A program made the translations under genes and the position numbers. Of a DNA stretch of 64,000 nucleotides, positions 1-10,691 are shown piece by piece. The notes beneath the pieces are model-generated. The model ran no database searches. It was not told where the DNA came from and saw nothing but the letters and a program-made list of their open reading frames with translations. Source of the DNA: Zygaena filipendulae (lineage: Eukaryota; Arthropoda; Insecta; Lepidoptera; Zygaenidae). Location: assembly GCA_907165275.2 (NCBI GenBank), contig OU015665.1, forward strand, positions 2,790,001-2,854,000. The letters are read 5' to 3'. Within the stretch, counting starts at the first letter, position 1. Every line of letters begins with the position of its first letter.

Positions 1-9
1 TAGGTACCT

Positions 10-202
10 AGTATAAAACAAAGTCGCTTCCCGCTGTCTGTCCCTATGTATGTATAGATCTTTAAAACTCCGCAACGGATTTTGATGCGGTTTTTTTTAA
101 TAGATAGAGTGATTCAAAGGAAGGTTCATACGTATAGTTTATCCTGGTATTCCCGCGGGAACTCTGAAATTACTGCGGGTGAAACCGCGGGGGACAGCTA
201 GT
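10..202 (+). mobile_element. Lep1-like non-autonomous Helitron
   Basis: The element starts near TATAAAACAAAGTCGC and ends at GGGGGACAGCTAGT. It contains the family's core, in which CCCGCGGGAACTCTGAAA is followed by GGGTGAAACCGCGG. It has no coding capacity. The CTAGT 3' end and the short GC hairpin before it are typical of Lep1 Helitrons of moths and butterflies. Confidence 0.7.
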
Positions 203-700
203 ATAATAATAAACGCTAGATTAGGTTTGTTATCAGTAATGATGTCTAACTGGGGCATTTAAAGATGCGGTAATCTACAAACGCAGGTGATGGACGAAGC
301 GCCTATCGTTGTAAATGTACCTACAAGGCTGGCTGGCAAAGGTCTTTGCGGTCGCACGCGTATCTCCAGATGATTTATGTTTTAATTTATTAAACAACAG
401 ATTAATTTTATCACCCGTATTATGTAAAAGTCATCGTGTACTTCCTTGTTTTTTTATGTGGGGCTATTTTGTTTTGTACGATCTTGGTAGGTATTTAATT
501 TTTTGGCAAGAAGACACAATAACAAAAAAATAGCATTTTTCAAACTAGCTGGTTTCGTTAAAATTCAAAAAATTCAAAATTACAAAGCTATTTATTACTT
601 AGGATTGGTTACAATCACTTGTAATCGTCAGCAGGTTCTTAGAACTATAAATAATGTTAATGGACAAAATTTTGTTAATGGACAAAATTTCTCATTCTTT
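203..700. other. Upstream intron part of the PTB-adaptor gene; no exon seen
   Basis: This is AT-rich sequence after the Helitron. A polypyrimidine run and TTTTAG lead into the exon at 704. Short ORFs here show no domain and no splice-supported exon. Confidence 0.4.
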
Positions 701-703
701 TAG

Positions 704-3077
704 TATTCAACAAAAATATGCAAAAAGTGAACTTGGATATGAGCGCAAAGGGCATCGTGGTCACCGATGCGGAAACACAAGAGAATGTACTCAGCATTTC
801 TATTTACAAGTAAGTTCAGATTTTGCACGTATTTATAAATGTTACTATCCTAGAACCCTTTCAAGATACTGTCTCGGGCTCTTGCGCTAGGAAATAAAAC
901 TTGAATGCGTATTAAGTTTCGCTCTTTGTATACGAATGATATTATCCTATGTCGTAGTTCCAAGCCCAATAGGCTATTTGACAAAATTTTTTTTTTTAGT
1001 CCGTCCTATAGATTCATAAAAAATATTAGACCTTCATTTTTTCTTTTTTTACGTAAGCAAAAAATTACGGACTTACGTTGAGTCGAGATGTCGTGTGACG
1101 TCACAAGCAGGTGCAGTTTTTACCTGCATATGACGTTACGAGCACCCACTCCCAAAATTTAACGCGCTTTATCCAAGTATATTTTTATTAATTTGAAAAA
1201 GCAAAAATGTAGATACGTGTCTATTGTTTTTTTTATTATTTGTCGGACTTAGTATAACTTTAGAAAAAAAAAGTTCGTCAAATAGCCAATTCAATGTGTA
1301 AATTCAAATTACGCAAGAATTAGAGCATGAGTTTTCCTGTGTATTCTCTTCAAGTGTTGGTTACAATGGGGTGGTCTCTTTGAATGAAAATAACCCTCTC
1401 TCAACGTTTATTAGGACGCTGATTTCTTAGAGTAAGCAGTCGAGAAGATAATCTGGAAAGATTGAACTTTAATAATTATATATGACGCCCGAAATTATTT
1501 ACGTAAATACTCATTACTCCTTAAAATACGTAGAGAAAGATAAGCGTAAAGATAAGCGAAGCAAAAGATCTTGAACCTAAACTTGATGGCAAGGCTCTTA
1601 ACCACATCACTTCTATATCGAAGAACGCAAACTGATAATGTAATTAAATCACAACGGGACGAAGTCAACAACTTCACTGAGGATGATGTATTGTGCTGTT
1701 TGTTATTAAAATAAAAGTTTATTAAAAAGATAAATGAACGTTCAAGCAGTTAATTATAACTGGTAGTGGAGTTCATTGACTAAAATATAGTCTTTTGATA
1801 CGGCGCAGAAGGAAAAAATAAATAATGTACTTACTTACATAGGTATACTTCTTGTAATGCGTTATGAGTTGAATAGTCCGAGACTGCGACCTACACATTA
1901 TTTTAGGAAACCTATGAAAAAACTAGCTTTTGATCGCGGCTTCGCTCGCGTAAATGTAGATTTTGATAATAATCAATTTTTCGACTTTGTGATTTTTTCG
2001 AATAAAAAGTCCTCTACTGTTTGTCCTTTTCTGTATGCCCCTGACAACGTGTACCTATGCAAAATTTCCAGATGATCCGTTGAGTAAATAAGGTACTGAA
2101 AGCGTAACAAACAAACTCGCATTCGCTTTCATAACTTAGGATGTATGTACCTATACTTAACACGCAGACACAGAATATTGTATTTAGGTAGGTATGTAAA
2201 TACAAATCACATAAAGGTTTATCGAACCCCCGACATCACGCGTAGCAGTGCAATTAGCTAACCACTAGACCAAAGGTGATGACAAATACATTATACAATA
2301 TCCAACGGAAAACATTATTTCGTTAAACGTTTCAAATTTTAGATATGTAACTGAAGGTTGGTTTCCACAGGATATCGTACTGCTCGGCGGACGCGGCCAA
2401 CTCCCGGGTATTCGCAGTCGTGGAGGGTAAGGGCGGCGCCGGCTCCTCGGAGTACCACGTGGCTCATGTCTTCGTCTGCAGCAGGAGGAAGCACGCCCGA
2501 GCCCTCGCCCTGTCGCTGGCACACGCTTTCAATGATGCATACCAGGTCAGCACGTCACAATAGACAATAGATGTGGTGCAGAGGCATGAAAATCAAAACT
2601 CTATTTAGTCCATCAGTTAGCTAACAAAAAAATAATAAACAAGTTTTACCTACATATTTGCTTTTTCAAATCAATGAAAAAATTATTGAAAAAAGCGCAT
2701 TAAAGTTTAGGAGTGGGGTACCAATTCGAGACGTCACGATTTTGCATCCACAAACTTTTCTTTCTTTCAGGAGTGGCAATCGACTCACCAAAGTGGCTCA
2801 TTGAATGTCGAAGGAAAACGAGTGGACCCCTGGGTAAGAAAGATTTTGTTTAAAAAACTAATTGGTATACCTATATACGTGCCGAGTCGTGCCTCGTTTG
2901 GTATAATTACCTAACTTTTGTTTTTTTTTATCGTAATGTATCGTATGTTTTGCGTTTCCGAAATTAAATTGTGATATTTATTTTCGTTCCTAGGTTCGAT
3001 TTCCAGACGAGTCGGATGAAGAAGAAACCGACAGCGGACAGTGGAGCAATCCGGCGCCGCTTGTCACTTTTGCGTGA
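704..3077 (+). CDS. LDLRAP1: LDLRAP1/ARH-like PTB-domain adaptor, 3' exons (5' partial)
   Basis: Four exons join in frame: 704-809, 2371-2545, 2771-2833 and 2994-3077 (stop TGA at 3075). All introns are GT-AG. They encode 141 residues. The first two exons carry the second half of a phosphotyrosine-binding (PID) domain, with KVNLDMSAKGIVVTDAET, then SIYKISYCSADAANSRVFA, then HVFVCSRRKHARALALSLAHA and EWQS. This pattern matches LDLRAP1/ARH (SPRGIILTD, SIYRISYCTAD, CTKRKMAQAVTLTVAQAF, from memory). The tail is short and acidic (DESDEEETDSGQW). ARH family proteins bind NPxY motifs of lipoprotein receptors and link them to clathrin/AP-2, but no clathrin-box or AP-2 motif is visible in this short tail. 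The PTB start must lie upstream of the window: the first exon needs one nucleotide from a preceding exon, and I found no such exon in 203-700. A likely poly(A) signal is AATAAA at 3681. FAM43 or PID1 relatives are less likely alternatives. Confidence 0.85.
972..1287. mobile_element. MITE with GGCTATTTGAC terminal inverted repeats, in an intron
   Basis: GGCTATTTGACAAA at 972 is mirrored by TTCGTCAAATAGCC at 1274-1287, each next to a homopolymer T or A tract. The element is about 316 bp, non-coding, and lies in the 810-2370 intron of the PTB-adaptor gene. Confidence 0.6.
2213..2277 (-). repeat. tRNA-derived SINE head or tRNA pseudogene
   Basis: On the minus strand, an A-box-like TGGTCTAGTGGTTAGC is followed about 30 nt later by a B-box-like GGGGGTTCGATA. 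No acceptor stem can be formed, so this is a SINE promoter or decayed tRNA rather than a functional tRNA gene. It lies about 95 bp before an acceptor site of the PTB-adaptor gene. Confidence 0.5.
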
Positions 3078-4403
3078 TTTATACATATGGTAGTAAAATA
3101 GTTAATAGAATTAGTTTTAAGAGAGACAAAGATGGAAACGAAATTTATTTACGTAATTTTAAGTTTATCAGGTCCAGAGCTTTATTATGTTAATATAAAA
3201 TATTAATTAATATAAACATGAAATAATAATACTATATGTATTATGTTGCATAGATTCAAGAGCAATCATTAAAAATGTTAGGTAGATGTAGGTAATGTTA
3301 CAGATCGTAGCGTTTGTAAATAGTTTAATATAAAGAATGTAAGGTTAAATGAGGCACATAATATTGAGGGAGGATCAGTTTTCGATTCTCGCCTCAAATA
3401 AGTAGGACAAAAAAACAAAAAAAAACAAATGACGTGATTTTTTTTTACGTACCTAACCCTATTCATTAGATTGCGCACCAAAATTCAAATGTAAAAATAC
3501 ATCATGCAAAATCTAGTTTCCACCTAAGGTATTTTCTGTGATTTTTATTTAATTATAATATTTTTATTAGTTACATGTAAGATTGAACTATCGAGGTTTT
3601 CAAACGTCCCTCTTAACTTTACATTCTGAAAATAAGATGTACATTTATTTTTCAAGGACTAGGTTTATGCTTATTATTATAATAAAGTGCAAACAAATGT
3701 TATCTGTAGCAATTTTGATATAAAAAATAAATACATTTAATTTAACTAGGTAAGTAATTAAGTGTTTGATATATCAAACACGTCTATGGCTCATTTTTCT
3801 CAAAGAAGCTTAAATAAATAATCGTAGCGGACAATGCATATTATAGCATAATATTTTGCTGTTTTTAGGGTTCCGTACTTAAATAGTAAAATCGGAACTT
3901 TTATATTTGGTATCACCGTCATGGATATTGGTTCAAACATTTTACTATAGTGCGATGCTTGTATAAATTAATATGTATAAATTATATATTTTAATATAGT
4001 ACGCTGATTTTTTATGTATATAGATATAATATTATGTCTGGATGTTTACATGTCTGTCTTTGTGATTGTTCATGGTTCCCTATATTTCTGAGCTGGGCAA
4101 GAAATCAATTAAAAAACGTGGTTTTTTACCCATCAAAAAAGGGCAGGTGTGGTAGTATAACTTTTAACTTCTCATCGCAAAAAGGAGGGTGGCCGCACCA
4201 CAATCTCAGTTTAGGTAATTAATCAATAAATATTATGAAATTTCAATAATAGTATTAAGTTGTGTATATTCAAATAAAATAACTATAATATTATAATATG
4301 TAATTACTTTTTATTTTATTGATTTTTATTTTATTCATCTATGATCTATCCAGTAGGTATTTGGGCGTGTGTAATCTAGTGGTGATATTTTAAAGAACGG
4401 TCC
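3078..4403. other. 3' UTR of the PTB-adaptor gene and intergenic DNA
   Basis: Very AT-rich, with several candidate poly(A) signals (AATAAA at 3681 and later). No exon-like or structured element is seen beyond short fragments of common repeats, such as TTTTTAGGGTTCCGTAC near 3865. Confidence 0.4.
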
Positions 4404-4955
4404 CCTTAGCCAAGTTGACAATCTATGATTGTTAACGCTATAGAAATTTAAGGAATATGTAGTGCAGGTATGTCTTTATGTCACGTGGTCACGAAAATAT
4501 TAATAATGAAAAGTCCAATTTCTTGTGACCACCTGACATGATATTTCTGTTCCTTAGTTTTCCATAGAGACAAAGAAATTTTATTTGGCGTAAAAACCAC
4601 TTAATAAAAAAATAACTAAAACAAGTAATTAACAATTTTTCTAATTTAAATTTACAAATACCGTATATTACAAAAAGGGTACCCAGCTTGGTAGAGATCA
4701 TCTAAGCTAAAATGAAGTGCCCCTCCATCGGGTATACGCACATGCACAAGTGCGCAATACTGTCGCCACACTCACACTATTAAATAGATACCTATTATCC
4801 TATCCCGCACATCTAAAACTGCTATTGAAGTAGTGGGGCGCTTCATTTTAGTTTAGATAAGCTCTACCTACAGCTACATGGCCAAGGGTAAACCGTAGCG
4901 CTAATTTTCAGCTGACCCCAACATTAACGATTATACATTGTGAACTTGGCTAAGG
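4404..4955. mobile_element. Foldback MITE interrupted by a second MITE
   Basis: CCTTAGCCAAGTTGACAATC at 4404 is matched in inverse by TGTGAACTTGGCTAAGG ending at 4955. Inside, 4685-4875 is a separate foldback: AAGCTAAAATGAAGTGCCCC on the left and GGGGCGCTTCATTTTAG on the right. The outer family is the same as the elements at 9759-10137 and 35314-35446. The right end lies 44 bp beyond the lysozyme stop codon at 5000, so it is probably transcribed in that gene's 3' UTR. Confidence 0.65.
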
Positions 4956-4999
4956 AGGTGGAACGGAGTCACCAGTTTCCTGTGGGCGCTCGTATTCGA

Positions 5000-7895
5000 T
5001 CAGGTAAACTTGCACTGGTTGAAGAGGGCCAGCCGTCGCCTGCCGACGGCGGTGAGGTGCAATGGGGCGGAGCACGCGCCTCCGCCGTGGTGGTTGATCA
5101 TCATGAAGTCGAAGCAGTCCGTCACACCATCCTCGTTGCAGTCCTGATCATAGTTAACACATCTTAAATGAACGTGACCTTAGATACTGAAAATTCCTGC
5201 AACTTCTGATTTTGCTTCAAACCTTCGCAGTGCACATGCAAACCAAATTGATGTGTTTTTTGTTGCACTGGAAATATGGACATAGATAAGCAATAGTGTG
5301 TTAACCCACACTGGAGAAATTTTGAGTAAATTAAAGTTTTAAAATTATAGCGCCATTTTGTTTCAACATTTTTGTGTTCAATATTTAGTTACATATTTAA
5401 CAATGTAATGAGGTAAACACATAATTAAAAAACGTTCTTTAAGTCTCAATAAATCGTTCTAAATCAATAACTTCGTTTTGTGGGTTAACATGTTATTGTT
5501 TATCTGCGTCCATAATTTGTATTTGCATCTATTGGTTTAAAAAAATAAAAAAGGCCTAAAACCCTGTGAGGAATTTTATGCACAGTATGTATGAAGCAAT
5601 TCGTATAAATGTATGTGAAGTCCAGCGTACTACAGCGGATACTGACCTAAATACATATTGATATGAATTTTGGGATTCCTTCGAGAACTCTTTAGTGTAC
5701 CGGGGAAAAGTATCTTATACGGTGACCCGGACAGAGGCTGCACAGATACCTCGTCAAACCGTTACAGTTTTACTGTGTGTAAAGAAGTAGTCTGGACAAA
5801 TACATGGAGGTACCTATAGGTACCTTTATACAAGGTTCGTACCTAAGATATTCAAATGTGATAAGAATTTAAATTTTATGTCACACGGAGGCTTTAGACG
5901 GTAAGTCACGACTTTTGATATATTATATTCATGATTTATGCAATGACGCAATATTGCACACCAGGATATGCCAGAGATTACCATAGGTAGGTAGGTACCT
6001 ATCTTAGTTTAGTTTAGATTTTCGACCTTTCGAATTTGAGTAGAGGAAAACTGTGAAAAAAGGTATTCCGTTGTCTGTAGGTACTAACCTTCCCAAACTT
6101 CGCCATGTAGCTCTCGACAATCTTCATAGAGCAGTAGTAGTCTCGCGCGCAGTCTTCAAAAGCTGTCGAAACAAAAAAGGACAGATTTTCAAGATTGAGG
6201 AAATTAGTCTAATGTACCTATGTTTAGCCCTTAGTAAAAAGCTATAGTTAAATAAAAACAGAGTCGACGTAAGTTGCAGTAAGAAAGCTTTATTTAAATT
6301 CTCGGTATAAAAATACCTAGGTTTCTACACTATGTTATTTTCTGTGAAACCTCTGAAAATTTGTAGGTAACATGCGTAAAAGCGTAACAAACAAACTGTA
6401 CAAACTCACATTCACATTTATGATCTTAGTTAGGATTTCTGTAGCTGCTTGCACCTTTTAAAAATTTAAATTGACGTTGGAAAAGTAACCGTACCTGACT
6501 AAGTTAAATTATAATGTGTAATAGGACCCAATATTGTTTTAAGCATAGTTTTTAACGACTTACGACCCGTGAATCTTCTTTAATTACCTTCCTTTCTGTC
6601 GGGGTCATCGTCCGGCAGAGTGGGCTTACCAGCGTCCACCCAGTACACCCTGGAGATGTAGAAGGGCCCGCAATACCCGTCGGAGCACGCGTGCGACATG
6701 TCGCAGCCGGCCACGTGGCACAAGCAGCGGTAACAAGCCCCGTTCAGATTCGCCACGTAGACGCCTGGAAGGTCAAGCCCTAGTACTACATTCGATCTCA
6801 CGATATTCAACAATCAGCAGGTCTTAAACTTGAGAAACACATATGCGTTGCATCGTTGCATACCAGCTCTTTCCAGGTGCCAACTAACGGTGTCTGGCAA
6901 GCAAGTAGATTTTTGGCAGGTACTGCATATTAGGTTGTAAATGTCATCAACGAAGAGTGTGAACTGTGAACGCACGCATCAGCTTCCACAAAAACCTCGA
7001 AGAAACTGGCATGCGATTTTACTTGAAATGTATTTCACTCCTAATAAGTTTGCTATTTAGATACTGGGACATAATTATTTGGCGTGCAAGCTATTGGGAC
7101 AATTTAATGTAAGTCTATGTCCTCATTCGGATACTACAATTTAAAGCTAATACTTTACCAAGATCGTGAAATTGGACCTTCCCTTTTTACAAAGCTTAGT
7201 GCCAAATTAAAAACAAATTAATTAATAAAATATTCGCAAATGAATATGTACCTACATATTTTCGTATTTTAAGTTTCATAGATAAACAGGAATGCTTACC
7301 TTCTCAAAGCTGGAATTATGATTTTAAAAGTTTATTAAATGAAATGATATTCATCATTTAAACTTATAGGGCTTATTTACCTACTAAATAATGAACGGAA
7401 TTTATCCATACTTATAAAAGAAAAATTTAAGGATATCTGTGATGCAAAATTAAAGGCTTGCAATATTTCCAGGTAGGTACTTTAGTCATTTTTTTTTTCT
7501 GTAAATAAAATGAATCGTCAAATATGTTGCTAAGCGCATAACTTCCAAACGACTGCACCAAATTGGATGATTGTTTATATTTTGTGTTCGTTATTGTCAG
7601 GCCAAGGTTTATATAAAAAAAGTTTTCAGTTCCTGCGGGAATCCTGAAACTCACGTTGGGTGAATCTCCGAAACGGTTGGACTTATTTTGACGAGACTTT
7701 CACTACTAATTAGCTGATTTAATAAGGAGTAAATGCTACTTTGAAGTTCCTGCGTGAATTCCGAACCTCATTCGGGTGGAACTGCGGGACACGGCTAGTT
7801 ACTAATAATATTAAATTGTAATAGAAAAAAAAATACTCACCGAAAACCGTTATTAGAAATGAGGAAACAATCACCAAAGTAGACAACACTGTCAT
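5000..7895 (-). CDS. Invertebrate-type (i-type, destabilase family) lysozyme, copy 1, divergent
   Basis: Four minus-strand exons, in coding order 7841-7895, 6588-6764, 6089-6162 and 5000-5143, join with GT-AG introns in phases 1, 1 and 0. They give 149 residues. Exon 1 encodes a hydrophobic signal peptide (MTVLSTLVIVSSFLITVFG). Exon 2 has the core CYRCLCHVAGCDMSHAC, CGPFYIS and YWVDAGKPTLP. Exon 3 has the paired cysteines and the ESYMAKFG helix. Exon 4 begins DCNEDGVTDCFDF and ends FNQCKFT. The mature part has 12 cysteines, placed as in copy 2. Most i-type lysozymes have a glutamate before SGC; here the segment reads CHVAGC, one residue shorter and without Glu, so muramidase activity is doubtful. 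The usual KLGGYGC of the last exon is replaced by HHGGGAC. Family members act as secreted isopeptidases, lysozyme-like or immune proteins. A TATAAAA at 8001-8007 (minus) is a possible promoter. Confidence 0.85.
5144..6088. other. Last intron of lysozyme copy 1
   Basis: AT-rich, with no coding signal. It contains decayed repeat fragments and TAGGTAGGTACCTAT at about 5988-6002. Confidence 0.4.
7366..7798 (+). mobile_element. Dispersed repeat with Helitron-type 3' end (copy 1)
   Basis: Sequence from about 7366 closely matches 63648-63970 (for example TACCTACTAAATAATGAACGG and GGATATCTGTGATGCAAAAT). It runs into two Lep1-like 3' cores (CTGCGGGAATCC and ACTGCGGGACACGGCTAGTT). It lies in intron 1 of lysozyme copy 1, ending about 40 bp from the exon. 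Confidence 0.55.
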
Positions 7896-8642
7896 TTCGA
7901 AAACTTCACAGAAAAACCTTCAAAGAGCCTTCATTAACTGTTTCGAATCCCCACTTGTTATTGGCATAGTTATTTTGTTCTTGAATAATATTTTGTTAGT
8001 TTTTATATCATCGCTCAGGATGCTACACTGCCTCGTGAGGATGTATCGAGACTTACTGACCAATAATGACGATACCATTACTTAAATATCATTGCATGGT
8101 TGTTCTGAGAATTGTGTCCAGAAAAAATCACTGAAGTATAGCAAAAACTTGCTCCTTCCGCCACGACCGCCCACTGCTTTGTTGTCATTACTCTAATCGC
8201 CTCGCTTGAATTTAATCCATATGAGCTCAATAGAATGTTATTTTATAATATCTAGCTGCGAACAGTCATAGATATTGAGTATTGACCTTCGAATTAGACC
8301 AATCGATCATAATGAGTACTGTGTTACGTCGAATTACTGCTATTTCATGTCCTGTCTCCTAAGTCCTAACCATTTGATTTCTTTCCTACCTTTTAACATG
8401 CTTTAACGCTCCAGGAACACTGTAGCTTCCTAAAAGTGAAGGAATTTTTAAAAACAGTTATACTTATATACCTAGGTTGTTTAATGTTTGTTTATACATT
8501 ACAAACAAACAAACTAACAAAAATTTAAATATTTCGCTTTATACCAAAAATAGAAACATTAACTAAGTAAACATGAAACGGTAAAAATAGTCAAAAGTAG
8601 GTAGGTATTAAGTTTTCGAAAGTTTAAAAAGGATTACATCAT

Positions 8643-8790
8643 ACTAGCTGTCCCCCGCGGTTTCACCCGCGGTGATTTTGGAGTTCCCACGGGAATTCCA
8701 GGATATATTGGTGAAAACCGCATGAAAATCCGTTGCGTAGTTTTGAATATCTAAGCATAGATACATAGGCACAGCAGGCTAGATTTTCGT
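8643..8790 (-). mobile_element. Lep1-like Helitron, 5'-truncated
   Basis: It starts ACTAGCTGTCCCCCGCGG, the reverse complement of the family 3' end, followed by the core and AAAATCCGTTGCGTAGTTTT. The 5' end is missing. Confidence 0.6.
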
Positions 8791-8845
8791 GCTCATATGT
8801 ATAGTCGCGGTGTGTAGGAGTGCGAATAAGACTCGGTTTTATTTA

Positions 8846-9477
8846 GAGGACTGTTTCTCAATTCAGGGACCCAAGAGTGTCAACTATCCTTTATAATGCT
8901 TTCATCCGTAGTCGGTTCGAGTTTGGGGCAATCGTTTGGGATCCGAGTGAGACCAAGTATGCACTCAGAGAAAATACAACGGAAATTCGCGAGATGGCTG
9001 TACAGGAGAGTATACGGGTACTATCCGTATGGTGGGTGTGGATACGTTGTTGCTGAGGCGAAAACTTTTGCTGATAGAACACTATTATTCCATCCTTAAT
9101 AACGTCCTATCTACGTTCAAACTATCCCCTAGCCAAAAGGTTGACTGGTAGAGAATGCCTTAGGCATTAAGTCCGCCTTTTGTACATAAATGTGCAATAA
9201 AGTTCTTTAAATAAATAAATAAATAAACGTAATAGACAATACTTCGGTGTTGGAGCGGGTGGCACTGGTGGTGCCTTCGGGGGGGACGCGTGTACGGGAC
9301 GGAGCAGTGCCGCCACGACGCTGCACTGGCCCGACCTGTTTCGGATCCGCAGAAAGCGAACACGATATGCTAGAATTGCACCCACAACACGTGCGGTGTC
9401 TCTTCTCAATGATATTGCCAAAAGGTACGTTAATCTAGACGTGTTTGCAAATAAAACTGGGTTTTTTATGACCGTGG
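8846..9477 (+). pseudogene. Non-LTR retrotransposon ORF2 3' fragment with a nested LINE tail
   Basis: 8846-9100 translates, with a frameshift near 9030, as reverse transcriptase C-terminal sequence (ILYNAFIRSRFEFGAIVWDP, KFARWLYRRVYGYYP, then LLRRKLLLIEHYYSILNN). 9240-9440 continues the same domain type (VLERVALVVP, RKRTRYARIAPTTRAVSLLN, DVFA). Between them, about 9115-9231 resembles the 3' UTR of another LINE (TAGGCATTAAGTCCGCC, GTGCAATAAAGTT) with a (AAAT)n tail. This suggests one LINE end inserted into another. It has frameshifts and is not functional. Confidence 0.65.
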
Positions 9478-9758
9478 CCTATAAGTACTTATGTGAGTTC
9501 GTTTATTCGACAAAATTTTAATTATTTTACCATGATAATCCGATTAATATTAATTAATAAAATTATAATTAATTAAATTTGTTGTACCATGACAACTTTA
9601 TATTTAAACTGTGAAAGTATGTACTCGCTGGTGCTTTGGAAGATTCTGTAAACCGCTTGTAATTTGAATAAATAAATAAATAGGGTCAGACAGCGGGAAG
9701 CGACTTTGTAGTGTAGAGTGTGTGATACGAGTAGTATAACTAGGCTATGGGGGCCCCC

Positions 9759-9946
9759 CTAGCCCAGTTTACAGTTTATCTAGGTACATTCGTTAACGCA
9801 TAGGAAACTGAGAAACGAATCGTAATGTCACGTGGCCACTTAAAGTCGTCCAATCAAAAGTTCAATTTAGCGTGACCACGTGACGTAACGAATCCGTTCC
9901 TTAGTTTTCTATGCGTTAATGATTGTAGAATGTTAATTTGGCTAGG
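9759..9946. mobile_element. Foldback MITE, CCAAGTT/GGCTAA family, copy A
   Basis: The arms pair: CGTTAACGCATAGGAAACT on the left and TTAGTTTTCTATGCGTTAA on the right. GTCACGTGGCCAC and GTGACCACGTGAC are internal. It is non-coding. Confidence 0.6.
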
Positions 9947-9958
9947 CGGGCTCCGGGG

Positions 9959-10137
9959 TTAGCCAAGTTGACATTTAGTTAACGCATAGAAAACATAAGT
10001 AACGAATCGTCATGTCACTTGGTTAGTCAATCAAAGCTCTAATTTTCACGTGGTCTGCACGTAAAACTGGAGTTTTGATTGGACCTAGTGACATGCGTTA
10101 ACGATTGTAGAATATCAACTTGGCTAAACCCGCTGTT
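9959..10137. mobile_element. Foldback MITE, CCAAGTT/GGCTAA family, copy B
   Basis: It begins GTTAGCCAAGTTGACA and ends ATCAACTTGGCTAAAC, which are inverted. The TTAACGCATAGAAAAC arm and CACGTGG core match copy A, which lies 12 bp away. The two copies form a tandem pair downstream of lysozyme copy 2. Confidence 0.65.
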
Positions 10138-10312
10138 GTACATACGTATATAACATTATTATTATCCCTGAATAGGAAACAGTGGGTTTTCTGTTTTTCG
10201 TTAAAGGCCAAGACGCCTTTAAAAAAGCCTCATGAATCATATTTGTATAAAATGCGACTTTACGGAAGTCGGAACTAATATGAAATAAAAAAAAATCAGT
10301 TAATGTAGACGA

Positions 10313-10318
10313 TTTATT
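10313..10318 (-). terminator. Candidate poly(A) signal of lysozyme copy 2
   Basis: A minus-strand AATAAA lies about 375 nt past the stop codon at 10692. It is the nearest canonical hexamer noticed; its use is unproven. Confidence 0.3.
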
Positions 10319-10691
10319 ATTTTACTTAAATATTTGTAAGAATTGTAAGTACTAGTACTTACGTAAACTAGAATTAAAAAATATCACATTTGTCATACTT
10401 AATTTTCCAATCAGTATTGTTAGCAAGGATAAAGAACTTAAGTCAAGATTTAACTTAACTTTTGAACTATTAATTGTTAAATATATTCTTACATTTATTG
10501 AGAGTAATGTAAGTAAATAGGTACCTACAAATGTACCATAAATTGGGTTACATTACTTCAATTGCGTGCTAAAGGTACATAGGTATTTTGTGGTTTTATG
10601 AATGAGTTATTTTTGCTGCTGATTACATGTGTTTCTAGGCTATTATGGTCATGGAATAAATAAGAATTTTCAAATTGCTCCAGTATCGTCT

